Below are positions 1 through 6,856 of a DNA stretch of 53,671 nt, in pieces. Position numbers and translations under genes: made by a program. Source of the DNA: Moritella sp. (GTDB lineage: Bacteria > Pseudomonadota > Gammaproteobacteria > Enterobacterales > Moritellaceae); the NCBI RefSeq assembly GCF_013215705.1, contig NZ_JABSQR010000036.1, positions 1 through 53,671 on the forward strand. Reading direction: 5' to 3'. The notes under the pieces are model-generated. The model was given only the letters and a program-made list of their open reading frames with translations, ran no database searches and was not told the DNA's origin. Each line of letters starts with the position of its first letter. The stretch's first letter is position 1.

Positions 1-2
1 GC

Positions 3-482
3 TGGGACACCTCGAGTGTCACCGACATGAGTTGGATGTTTACTGATGCCGTCGCCTTTAATCAAGACATAGGCGGTTGGGACACTTCGAGTGTCACCGA
101 TATGAGCTCGATGTTTGCGGGTCATGAAAGTATGCCTAGCGCCTTTAATCAATACATTGGCGACTGGGACACCTCGAATGTCAGATCTATGAGTGGGATG
201 TTTACTGATGCCGTCTTTAATCAAGATATTGGCAGCTGGGACACCTCTAGTGTCAACAGGATGGACGCCATGTTTAGGCGTGCAGTCGTCTTTAATCAAG
301 ACATCGGCGACTGGGACACCTCTAGGGTCGGCCTTATGCAACAAATGTTTTACGAAGCTCATTCATTTTCAAGAGACCTAACTGACTGGGATGTTAGTTG
401 GGTCCGCCGCGTCTGGGACTTTGCAAACGACAGCGCATTGACAGAAGAACAACTACCGAATTTTATTCCTTCTAACCTTTGA
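3..482 (+). CDS. BspA-type leucine-rich repeat (DUF285) surface protein, C-terminal part
   Basis: The reading frame is open from the left edge of the window, so the gene starts outside it and only about 159 C-terminal residues are visible. They form about five near-identical units of 24-29 residues with the core FNQDIGxWDTSxVxxM, each followed by MF and a short variable stretch. This is the signature of BspA/DUF285 repeats found in secreted or lipid-anchored surface proteins. The last unit is degenerate ([13 protein letters not shown]) and is followed by a short non-repeat tail. Family members often mediate adhesion, but nothing here shows a ligand. The DNA repeats are also strongly conserved, so the true copy number upstream could vary. 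Confidence 0.85.
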   Translation, partial: WDTSSVTDMSWMFTDAVAFNQDIGGWDTSSVTDMSSMFAGHESMPSAFNQYIGDWDTSNVRSMSGMFTDAVFNQDIGSWDTSSVNRMDAMFRRAVVFNQDIGDWDTSRVGLMQQMFYEAHSFSRDLTDWDVSWVRRVWDFANDSALTEEQLPNFIPSNL

Positions 483-558
483 GGATTAATAATCGGCTCC
501 ATGTCAGCTCATTAACTTTCGGTGCGCTAATACTGGGTATTGTCACGGAGATTGAGTG

Positions 559-903
559 TCAATATGCCATTGTTGACGTGCTAATGCCAGCATGCTGACT
601 TAGGGCTTGTTGTAGTGTACTGAGTTCTGTAATTCGTTCACTGACACTGCGTGTAGAGTAAATTTGTTTTTTATCAGCCCTGGCTGTATTCCAATTTTTA
701 CAAGGTAGCCCATTGAGTTCTCGTATTGTGCGTTCAACTTCAATACGAGAACTCTTTGCGCGCTAAACCCGCTAGGGAATTCGGCAAGGTCTAATGCATT
801 ATTCAGTCCCACTGGCTTCTTTTGCTTGTCTGTTTGCTGCAACGATACACCCGTCATTATTAGACAAAACCACAATGGGTTTATTACGCTAGTCTGGGCG
901 AAA
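559..903 (-). pseudogene. umuC: umuC relic (DNA polymerase V catalytic subunit), internally deleted
   Basis: Translation of the minus strand in shifting frames gives clear UmuC pieces. The N-terminal side reads FRPD-stop-RNKPIVVLSNNDGCIV followed by AANRQAKE, where the stop replaces a Leu codon. A C-terminal side then reads IEVERTIRELNGLPC and continues to IYSTRSVSERITELSTLQQ, ending at a stop at 559-561. About 250 central residues, including most of the palm and little-finger domains, are missing. The frame changes at least twice. In the intact family this is the Y-family translesion polymerase subunit. It is joined directly to a umuD fragment upstream. The 91-codon open frame over this stretch is out of frame with the homology and is not a gene. 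Confidence 0.85.
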
Positions 904-910
904 CATGCAT

Positions 911-1101
911 ATCAACAATCAATAAGTCAGCATCAAAAATACCGACACCTTCCGTTGAATCACCACAGGCTTTACTAATAAAAGTGGAACTTGGATGCTC
1001 GATAAGAATTTCGTCTAAGGTACATATAAACTGGCTATATTCAGCTGTAGGGCTTCAAAACTAGTGATACTGGTACTTGCATAGATTGGAATTACACTCA
1101 T
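911..1101 (-). pseudogene. umuD: umuD relic (SOS mutagenesis, S24 self-cleaving subunit), truncated
   Basis: A minus-strand ATG at 1101 begins MSVIPIYASTSITSFEAL. A one-base shift then leads into SPTAEYSQFICTLDEILIEH and on through CGDSTEGVGIFDADLLIVD. This is the UmuD region with the GDSM-type catalytic Ser box (here GDST) and the GIFDGDLLIVD strand. The C-terminal half with the catalytic Lys is lost, and the DNA passes straight into the umuC fragment at its FRPD motif. The junction looks like one deletion removing the end of umuD and the start of umuC. The upstream DNA still has a degenerate LexA-like box. The gene is non-functional. Confidence 0.85.
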
Positions 1102-1108
1102 AACAAAC

Positions 1109-1124
1109 ACTATTTTTTATACAG
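1109..1124 (-). promoter_or_regulatory. Degenerate LexA (SOS) box upstream of the umuD relic
   Basis: The minus strand reads CTGTATAAAAAATAGT, 8-23 bases before the umuD relic start. The left half CTGT matches the LexA consensus CTGT-N8-ACAG and the AT-rich centre fits. The right half has decayed. The position is where the operator of an umuDC operon would lie. Confidence 0.5.
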
Positions 1125-1480
1125 TTTCTGTTTTAGGTTGGTTATAAGGAAAACTCAAGAAGTGAGGTTTATTCCACCATTTGATTTGAACTCCTCCAGG
1201 GGAGAGAGAGATTAAATCTTACGGCTAAACTTCCGATAAATTCACTCCTCTTCGCCTACCGCGTTTTCGCAAATTTTTCACGTTTTGGACACAACGGTGG
1301 ACACGCTACTATAGCTCAAGCCTTGCCAGTAAAGGATCGTGATGATCATTTAAAGATCGTTAATGTCAAAGTTGTGACACCTTTTGACACAAAGTGATAA
1401 ACCCTTCTGATTTAATGAGGCGATAAATTGCAATTTACCCAAATCACCTTGGTTGAGCACCAATCCAAAGGCTTAACATA
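1125..1480. other. Intergenic stretch without a recognisable gene
   Basis: I see no open frame with a plausible start and no clear RNA gene here. It contains a short purine-rich run (1200-1213) and spaced copies of GACAC/GACACAA around 1287-1393, which may be leftover operator or recombination DNA. No function is assigned. Confidence 0.4.
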
Positions 1481-1682
1481 TTTTATCATGCAAAATTTAC
1501 CAACTGAGTTGATTATATTTATGCACTAAGAAAACGGCTAGACAGGGTGATTTTATACAGTGTTATTTGTATTTTGGTGAACGCAGTCTCGATTTGCCAA
1601 AAGGCAGTCAGGTTTATCTTGTAGTCTAAAATTAATGTCAATATAATCAGTTGTATAGATAGTCCTGTTATACAAATGTTAG
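1481..1682 (+). repeat. Left flank repeat of the cassette locus (copy 1)
   Basis: This block is repeated, with point differences, at 51778-52128 in the same orientation. It begins TTTTATCATGCAAAATTTAC and ends TCCTGTTATACAAATGTTAG, immediately before the first cassette gene. Near its end TTGTATA and TATACAA (1651-1657 and 1669-1675) can form a hairpin. The last bases, GTTAGGC, match the attC/attI core GTTRRRY. A short frame ending LPKGSQVYLV-V/A-stop is kept in both copies and may be the tail of a decayed gene. I read it as the entry boundary of an integron-like cassette. Confidence 0.7.
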
Positions 1683-1694
1683 GCACTAGGTGAT

Positions 1695-2165
1695 ATGAAA
1701 TTAATACCGCACAGTAAATGTAGTTTCTTTGTTCAGTTGGATAAGTCTGAATGTAAAGAAAGGCTTAGTCGTCATATTGGAAAAGTGTCTTATAACAATT
1801 GGAAAAGAGAGCCGGTCTCTGCATTTAGTGGAAAACTGGATGTAGATGGCTTTAAAGTACGCAGAAATATTGATTACAAAAATGGTTTTATTCCAATATT
1901 ATCAGGAATATTTGTACCAGAAAGTGATGGTACAAATATTGAAATTACTGCCAAAATGTCAACTGGTACAATCCTGTTAATGTCAGCTTTCTATAGTTTT
2001 ATCTCGATTCCTTTGATGGGTGCTCTGTATACCGATTCTATTATGTTTAAAATTATTCCGATGTTTATGATGGTATTTGGGTGGGTTTTAATAAATACAG
2101 CCTTTTGGTATGAACAACCAAGATCAATATCTAAGCTAAAAGATCTTCTAAATGAAAAGTGCTAA
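1695..2165 (+). CDS. Cassette-borne two-helix membrane protein, unknown function
   Basis: The 156-residue protein starts at ATG 1695, shortly after the left flank repeat. The N-terminal ~95 residues are soluble and rich in Lys and aromatic residues. Two hydrophobic helices follow at about residues 93-113 and 118-139, then a short charged tail. I do not recognise the family. Its layout loosely recalls small membrane proteins with a YcxB-like cytoplasmic part. The stop codon TAA lies inside the CTAAC core of the following attC-like site, which is typical of integron gene cassettes and supports expression as a cassette read-through gene. Confidence 0.65.
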   Translation: MKLIPHSKCSFFVQLDKSECKERLSRHIGKVSYNNWKREPVSAFSGKLDVDGFKVRRNIDYKNGFIPILSGIFVPESDGTNIEITAKMSTGTILLMSAFYSFISIPLMGALYTDSIMFKIIPMFMMVFGWVLINTAFWYEQPRSISKLKDLLNEKC

Positions 2166-2264
2166 CAAGTTGCTGCATTCGGACTCGTCAACCTGTTACT
2201 TTTTTTGCCATAAACCCGGCAAAAACAGCGCCAGTTTAACTCACCGCTGAGCAAGGCGTTATAC
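2160..2264 (+). repeat. attC-like recombination site 1
   Basis: The site runs from TGCTAAC to GTTATAC (105 bp). The outer arms GCTAACAAGTTGC and GCAAGGCGTTATAC are imperfectly complementary. In the middle TTTTTGCC pairs with GGCAAAAA, so one strand can fold into a long hairpin as integron attC sites do. It contains the stop of the upstream gene and lies 24 bp before the next start codon. Confidence 0.7.
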
Positions 2265-2288
2265 CTCACAGTTAAAAAGGAACTTTCG

Positions 2289-2825
2289 ATGTTTAAGCTG
2301 GAAACTAGCCGTCTGATTCTTCGAGATATGATGCTCAGCGATGAAAGTAAATTTGTAGCTATGTCTCAAGATGCAAAGTTTCAGCGTTTTTATGATGAAA
2401 GTGACTGTGAACCAAATAAATATCGAGAACTCACCCAATTATTTGTTGCACAAGCTAATGAGCTTCCCCGTCAATCCTATCAATTGGCTGTCGAAAGCAA
2501 AGAAACAGGTATGTTTATTGGCACCGTTTGTTTACGATTAGAGGTAAATAAAGAAGCTTCTATGGGGTGTGCCTTTTCTAGAGAATCACAGGGAACTAAG
2601 CTTAGTTTTGAAGCAGCCCAAGCCCTAGCAAATTTTGGTTTTTTCGAATTAGGTGTACGTCGTATTTACGCAGAAACTATCAGCAAAAACTTCCCTGCTA
2701 TAAAGTTATGTAAGTCACTAGGAATGAGACAAGAAGCTTACTTTAAAGAGCATCGCTTCTTCAAAGGTAAGTGGTGGGATACGACAACTTTAGCTGTTCT
2801 TAGTACTGAATGGGTCAAGGAATAA
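2289..2825 (+). CDS. GNAT N-acetyltransferase, RimJ/RimL type (cassette gene)
   Basis: The 178-residue protein opens with the RimJ/RimL-type start FKLETSRLILRDMMLSDE. It has the beta-strand core FIGTVCLRL, and the C-terminal half ELGVRRIYAETISKNFPAIKLCKSLGM carries the N..S..L..KLGM-like acetyl-CoA fold element. Such enzymes acetylate N-terminal amines, small amines or antibiotics; the substrate here cannot be read from sequence. An AAGGA ribosome site lies 7-11 bases before the ATG. The usual QxxGxG/A pyrophosphate loop is weak (SRESQGTKLSFEA). It sits between two attC-like sites, so it is probably an accessory cassette gene. Confidence 0.85.
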   Translation: MFKLETSRLILRDMMLSDESKFVAMSQDAKFQRFYDESDCEPNKYRELTQLFVAQANELPRQSYQLAVESKETGMFIGTVCLRLEVNKEASMGCAFSRESQGTKLSFEAAQALANFGFFELGVRRIYAETISKNFPAIKLCKSLGMRQEAYFKEHRFFKGKWWDTTTLAVLSTEWVKE

Positions 2826-2881
2826 TAAGCAATTCAAATCGCTGGTAACTCATTACTTATCAGTTATATGGTACATCGAAA

Positions 2882-2979
2882 ACATAACAAGCAAATAAAT
2901 CGGGACTAAAAACAGTTGGTTTTGCTCCTGCGTCGCTTATTTAGCCAACAATTATTTGTCTCTTAATGAGGCGTTGGTA
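2882..2979 (+). repeat. Probable attC-like recombination site 2
   Basis: The stretch begins ACATAACAAGCAAATAA and ends TTAATGAGGCGTTGGTA. AGCAAATAA near the left pairs with TTATTTGTCT near the right, and the outer AAC/GTT cores are placed as in attC sites. The terminal heptamers depart from consensus, so this is less sure than the flanking sites. It separates the two acetyltransferase genes. Confidence 0.5.
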
Positions 2980-2999
2980 GAACAAACAAGGTATGTCGT

Positions 3000-3581
3000 A
3001 TGAATTGGTTATCCGCTCCTCAAATAAAGGGTAGGTACGTTACTCTAGAGCCACTGAGTATTGAACACATTGATGAGCTAAAAGAGGCTGTTTTGGATGG
3101 GGAGCCTTGGAAATTATGGTATGCAAATGTCCCGTCTCCTGAATTAATGAATGGATATGTAGATGAAGCAATTAAAGAATCACAAAAAGGTAATATTGCT
3201 TTTTCGGTAAGGTGTAATAAAACAAATAAAATTGTAGGGACAACCCGATTTTATAATGTTGATGCTAAAAATAAGCGAGCGATGTTGGGTTATACATGGT
3301 ACTCATCATCTGTGAGACGCTCACCAGTTAATACAGAATGTAAATTACTTTTACTATTGCACATTTTTGAAAAGCATTCTGCAATAGCTGTTGAATTTAG
3401 AACTCACTTCTTTAACCACAATTCTAGAAAAGCCATAGAAAGGTTAGGAGCCAAACAAGATGGTATTATCCGCAACCATCAAATTTTAAAAGATGGATCG
3501 ATTAGAGATACTGTTGTTTATTCAATCATTAACTCTGAGTGGCCAGCAGTAAAAAACAATTTGCAAAGCAAGTTCTGCTAA
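3000..3581 (+). CDS. GNAT N-acetyltransferase, second cassette copy type
   Basis: The 193-residue protein belongs to the RimJ/RimL-like GNAT group. It starts with a strand-helix region (IKGRYVTLEPLSIEHIDELKEA), has the central strands IVGTTRFYNVDAKNKRAMLGYTWYS, and ends with FFNHNSRKAIERLGAKQDGIIRNHQ, the typical HNxxSxxAxxxLGA segment. It is not a recent duplicate of the gene at 2289, since similarity is only at family level. AAGG lies 8 bases before the ATG. The stop TAA is inside the CTAAC core of the next attC-like site. The substrate is unknown. Confidence 0.85.
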   Translation: MNWLSAPQIKGRYVTLEPLSIEHIDELKEAVLDGEPWKLWYANVPSPELMNGYVDEAIKESQKGNIAFSVRCNKTNKIVGTTRFYNVDAKNKRAMLGYTWYSSSVRRSPVNTECKLLLLLHIFEKHSAIAVEFRTHFFNHNSRKAIERLGAKQDGIIRNHQILKDGSIRDTVVYSIINSEWPAVKNNLQSKFC

Positions 3582-3629
3582 CAATAAGAATAGGTGTTGC
3601 GCAGCCGACACCTTATTCGGGTGTTGAAC
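3576..3629 (+). repeat. attC-like site 3, short and almost fully palindromic
   Basis: The site runs from CTGCTAAC to GTTGAAC and matches the GTTRRRY core. The arms AATAAGAATAGGTGT and ACACCTTATTC pair around a ~9-base loop, with unpaired bases on one side as expected of an attC bottom strand. A near-identical copy lies at 53169-53223, also holding the stop codon of its upstream gene. Confidence 0.75.
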
Positions 3630-3745
3630 AAGCCCGAGCCCTTCTTTATATAGTAAATTACGTGTTTGAGCTTGGTGGGTACTTCGCCTTTCGGCTAGCT
3701 CTTTCGTGTAATGTCAACGCACCTTATAAACCATCGCCACTTTGT
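3630..3745 (+). repeat. Right flank repeat of the cassette locus (copy 1)
   Basis: After the attC-like site, sequence from AGCCCGAGCCCTTCTTTATA to TTCGTGTAATGTCAACGCAC is repeated at 53224-53450. In that copy a 134-bp insertion interrupts it after TTCG. Read on the minus strand, the distal part gives CVDITRKS-stop, which resembles the last residues of the IS91-type transposase at the right window end (CVGITRTT-stop). The flank therefore seems to include a scrap of an IS91 3' terminus. Confidence 0.6.
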
Positions 3746-4033
3746 CGCCATAAATTTAAATTTAACGTTTAACTCATTGATTTTAATTAACTTAAATTGT
3801 CGGTTATATATCCATTAGGTTACTTACGCTATATGGGATTGTATAATATTGTAAATAATCCATGGTTATTTAAGAGGACTGGCGCACGAAAATGTAAATT
3901 ATGGTATGTGGTTGCGTTGTTAGTGTGAATTAAGGCTTTTTATCACTATAAATAGGACTATATATGCTAGATTAGGTCTTGTTAGGATTGAATGTTTATT
4001 TCAATAGCGATATTGCGAACAAGGTAGGTAGTG
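3746..4033. other. A+T-rich intergenic region before the LysR gene
   Basis: No gene is seen here. It should hold the promoter of the LysR gene. An AAGGTAGGTAG ribosome site ends two bases before the chosen ATG at 4034. Confidence 0.5.
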
Positions 4034-4915
4034 ATGGACTGGATAATGTGCGTGCGAAGTTATATTAAGGTAGTGGAAGAGGGTAGTTTTAATGGCGCGG
4101 CTTATCAGCTTAATACTACAGGGTCTGCGATCAGTAAGCGTATAAACTGGTTAGAAGAGAAAGTGGGTGTGCAGTTACTTAAGCGAACCACGCGATCGCT
4201 TGATCAAACAGAAGCTGGTCAGCTATTTTACCAACGGTCACGATTGCAACTTGATCAGTGGATGTCGCTGGTGGATGAGGCGCGTTCGGTAAATCAAACG
4301 CCTACCGGGATATTAAAGATTGGTGCCACAACAGCCGTTGGCTCTAAGTTCATCATTAAATACCTCAATGATTTCTTACTGATGTATCCAAAAATCAAAA
4401 TACAGCTGTTGACCACATCTCCGGGGCAAATGCCCGAGACTTATGTGGATGTTTTTATTAGTCGCGATTTGGAACAGTTAAATTCGCATAACTATAAAGC
4501 TATTGAACTGTTTAAAAACGACGCTAAGTTTTTTGCTTCGCCTGACTATATCGAGAAATATGGTAAGCCTGAAACCATTGATGATCTTGAATCTCATAAC
4601 ATGCTAATTTGGGGCGAAAGGCCAATACGAGAAGTGAAGCTATCGACGGGTAATCGCATTACTTTGCGGGGTAATTTTGCCACCACCAACCCTGAGGCTT
4701 TGTTCTATGGGGCTAAGTGCGGTATGGGTATCTTACTTGCCAGTCAGAAAATGCTTGAAGATTTAATTGAGGTGGGTGAATTGGTACAAGTATTACCTGA
4801 TGTAACGGTCGATCATGGTTCGGTGTGTGCTTATTATCCAACCCTTGATTATGAACATACTCGTACGCAGTTATTTATCAAATATTTAAAAGAGCGAATA
4901 CAGCTAAAGGGATAG
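4034..4915 (+). CDS. LysR family transcriptional regulator
   Basis: The 293-residue protein has the LysR helix-turn-helix at residues 1-60 (FNGAAYQLNTTGSAISKRINWLEEKVGVQLLKRT) and a substrate-binding domain from about residue 90 (GILKIGATTAVGSKF). It is most like the LysR group with a short YVDVFISR beta-strand, which usually controls adjacent metabolic genes. I chose the ATG at 4034 rather than the GTG at 4031 because of the AAGGTAGG Shine-Dalgarno. The AlaDH-like gene follows about 130 bases downstream on the same strand and is a likely target. The effector is unknown. Confidence 0.9.
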   Translation: MDWIMCVRSYIKVVEEGSFNGAAYQLNTTGSAISKRINWLEEKVGVQLLKRTTRSLDQTEAGQLFYQRSRLQLDQWMSLVDEARSVNQTPTGILKIGATTAVGSKFIIKYLNDFLLMYPKIKIQLLTTSPGQMPETYVDVFISRDLEQLNSHNYKAIELFKNDAKFFASPDYIEKYGKPETIDDLESHNMLIWGERPIREVKLSTGNRITLRGNFATTNPEALFYGAKCGMGILLASQKMLEDLIEVGELVQVLPDVTVDHGSVCAYYPTLDYEHTRTQLFIKYLKERIQLKG

Positions 4916-5051
4916 AATTCGGTTGATCATACTGTTATGCAGTGTTAAAAGTTACATAAATATGTTTTCGTAGTTTTTTGATGTTAAGAATTTTTAGTTG
5001 TTAATGTTTCATGCTACTAATATTCCTTTTTGTATTAGGGAATATAAATTT

Positions 5052-6461
5052 ATGTTAGATAATTCAGCACGTTATTCATCCATTGCTCTGGCTAAAGAAA
5101 TTGAATCACCAGAAAATCCAGAAGGGTTAGAGAAGCGCGTTGCTTTGATACCGAGTGATGTAGGCCTGCTTGTTCAAGCGGGTATTAAAGTTTATGTTGA
5201 GTGCGGTGCTGGCGATGGCGTCGGTTTTAGTGATGACGAATATTTAAAAAATAATGCCATTATGCAAACGGCAGAAGACATTTATGTTAATAAATCACTG
5301 ATCATTAAATTTAAAGGTCCAGCGCTTGCCTCTGTAGAGCAAATGAGTGAAGGCTGTACTTTATTCTGTATGGCTCATTTTCATTCCTACCCAGACCGCG
5401 CTAAATTGCTGCAAGATAAACGTATTAATGTGATTGCGATGGAAGAAATATGTGATTCACCTAAACATGAGCCTGATCATAAGATCCTTGCTCGTGTAGC
5501 GATGAATGCTGCATTAATACCTTTTATCAACGAGCAAAGTATAGGTGATTTACAAGTCAGAGTTATCGGTTGGAGTGAGCGACTACGCGGTGGTATCAAG
5601 CGCGCTGGAAACCGTTCAGCAGCTTCATTACAGGTCATTCAACCAACACTTGCATTTGACGAACTAGATGCTGTCGGCCCTAATGCGCTGTATTTCTATG
5701 ACAGCCAGAGTTTTAACGATCAGCAAGACATATTGTTACAGCTACATAATGCGGGTACCCATATTTTTGATTTGAGTGAATTTGAACGTGAGCACGGACA
5801 ACAAGCAATGTCAGCTTACCGTGACAGTCACCCGCCGCAAGAATTTGGTTTACGTCGTATCCAGTGTTTACACGAAACAGGTCAAGCTGGTGCTAGATAT
5901 GGGCTGTCATTATTAAAAGAACGTAAACCGTCTGTGGATGTCGCCAATATTAAAGCGGTGATCCTTGGTTATGGTAATGTGGGGCAGGGTGCTTTAGATG
6001 AATTGCATCAACAAGGAGTCAAACATATCCATATATTAGGTCGTGCGCAGACCGCAAAAGAGAGTATTGGTTATTGGCTAAAAGATGTTGATATCGTGAT
6101 TAATGGTGCCGAACAGCCTTCCGAGCTTAGAGGCAAAAATTTCTTAATCAGTAACCAGCATGTGAAAGAATTAATACCTGACAATTCTGTTATTATCGAT
6201 TTAGTGGGTGGCAGCGCGACTAACCGTAGTCCGGTAGAACCTGTGATCGGTTGTAGCTTCTTGACTCAGCCTTATTTTATCCAAGACGGCGTGTTGATCT
6301 CATCGCTATGGGGTTGGCCAATGATGGGCATGATGCGTGAAACGGCGGTTCGCTATTCAGGGCAAATTACCGATGTATTGATTGGTCGTGAGAAATTGAT
6401 TGATGGGCTTGATAAGTTAACGCCGGGTGTGAAACTCGCTCTGGTTTGTGGTCCTTTTTAA
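5052..6461 (+). CDS. AlaDH/PNT-type NAD(P)-dependent dehydrogenase (saccharopine dehydrogenase-like)
   Basis: The 469-residue protein has an alanine dehydrogenase/transhydrogenase N-terminal domain, with KRVALIPSDVGLLVQAGIKVYVECGAG near residues 19-45 and GVGFSDDEYLKNNAIM after it. A Rossmann segment AVILGYGNVGQGALDEL follows around residue 308. This fold is shared by alanine dehydrogenase, the transhydrogenase alpha subunit and lysine-forming saccharopine dehydrogenase, which interconvert an amino acid or imine using NAD(P)H. The extra ~100-residue insertion after the N-terminal domain is unlike plain alanine dehydrogenase, so the substrate stays open. AGGGA lies 11 bases before this ATG; a longer form from TTG 4998 lacks a ribosome site. 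A bidirectional terminator follows. Confidence 0.8.
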   Translation: MLDNSARYSSIALAKEIESPENPEGLEKRVALIPSDVGLLVQAGIKVYVECGAGDGVGFSDDEYLKNNAIMQTAEDIYVNKSLIIKFKGPALASVEQMSEGCTLFCMAHFHSYPDRAKLLQDKRINVIAMEEICDSPKHEPDHKILARVAMNAALIPFINEQSIGDLQVRVIGWSERLRGGIKRAGNRSAASLQVIQPTLAFDELDAVGPNALYFYDSQSFNDQQDILLQLHNAGTHIFDLSEFEREHGQQAMSAYRDSHPPQEFGLRRIQCLHETGQAGARYGLSLLKERKPSVDVANIKAVILGYGNVGQGALDELHQQGVKHIHILGRAQTAKESIGYWLKDVDIVINGAEQPSELRGKNFLISNQHVKELIPDNSVIIDLVGGSATNRSPVEPVIGCSFLTQPYFIQDGVLISSLWGWPMMGMMRETAVRYSGQITDVLIGREKLIDGLDKLTPGVKLALVCGPF

Positions 6462-6467
6462 TCACAA

Positions 6468-6488
6468 AGCCCCACACGTGGTGGGGCT
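6468..6488. terminator. Bidirectional rho-independent terminator
   Basis: AGCCCCAC and GTGGGGCT form a perfect 8-bp stem around ACGTG. The stem lies between the convergent dehydrogenase and I9-protein genes, with A/T-rich flanks on both sides. Confidence 0.8.
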
Positions 6489-6493
6489 GATTA

Positions 6494-6847
6494 TTATTGT
6501 GAATAAAAATTGCGTATTGGCTCTAGTTCAACGTATTCAATAACGGTATTTTTAACCAGTTTCTGAATAGACTGCTTATCTGCAAATACAATCAGTATGT
6601 TACGTGTTGGTATCACATCAACGATAGCGAGATCATATTTCTTCACGAGTGCTGTCGCTGTACCTTTACCTCCCTTTTGATATTTTACATAATACCGATT
6701 CAACCTGTTGTCCTTTGTTATTTCGGTTATGTTTGTTGACTCTGTCACTGGCGTGGACTGATGTGAATAAGCCATCGGAACCACGAGTACCAGAGCCCAG
6801 AAAATACTGACATATCGAAGTTGAAAACGAACCCCTTGCTGTGCCAT
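6494..6847 (-). CDS. Secreted stand-alone inhibitor I9 / subtilisin pro-domain-like protein
   Basis: The 117-residue protein begins with a signal peptide (basic start, hydrophobic FWALVLVVPMAYS, likely cleaved after YSH at about residue 30). The rest, RYYVKYQKGGKGTATALVKKYDLAIVDVIPTRNILIVFAD to YVELEP, matches the compact beta-alpha-beta I9 fold that acts as intramolecular chaperone and inhibitor in subtilases. No protease domain is attached. It starts 10 bases after the stop of the subtilase gene on the same strand, so the two are almost surely co-transcribed. It probably binds, folds or restrains that protease in the periplasm or outside the cell (inference). Confidence 0.75.
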   Translation of the reverse strand: MAQQGVRFQLRYVSIFWALVLVVPMAYSHQSTPVTESTNITEITKDNRLNRYYVKYQKGGKGTATALVKKYDLAIVDVIPTRNILIVFADKQSIQKLVKNTVIEYVELEPIRNFYSQ

Positions 6848-6856
6848 AGCTACTCC

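Noticed and set aside
600-875. 91-codon minus-strand open frame
   Set aside because: The protein similarity here is to UmuC in other frames; this frame is a by-product of the frameshifts.
1180-1215. tRNA-like stretch (TTTGAACTCCTCCAGGGG)
   Set aside because: The T-arm-like pairing on the minus strand does not extend to a full cloverleaf or acceptor stem.
3539-3772. 77-codon plus-strand frame over the attC-like site
   Set aside because: It overlaps the acetyltransferase end and a palindromic repeat; no ribosome site and no protein-like composition.
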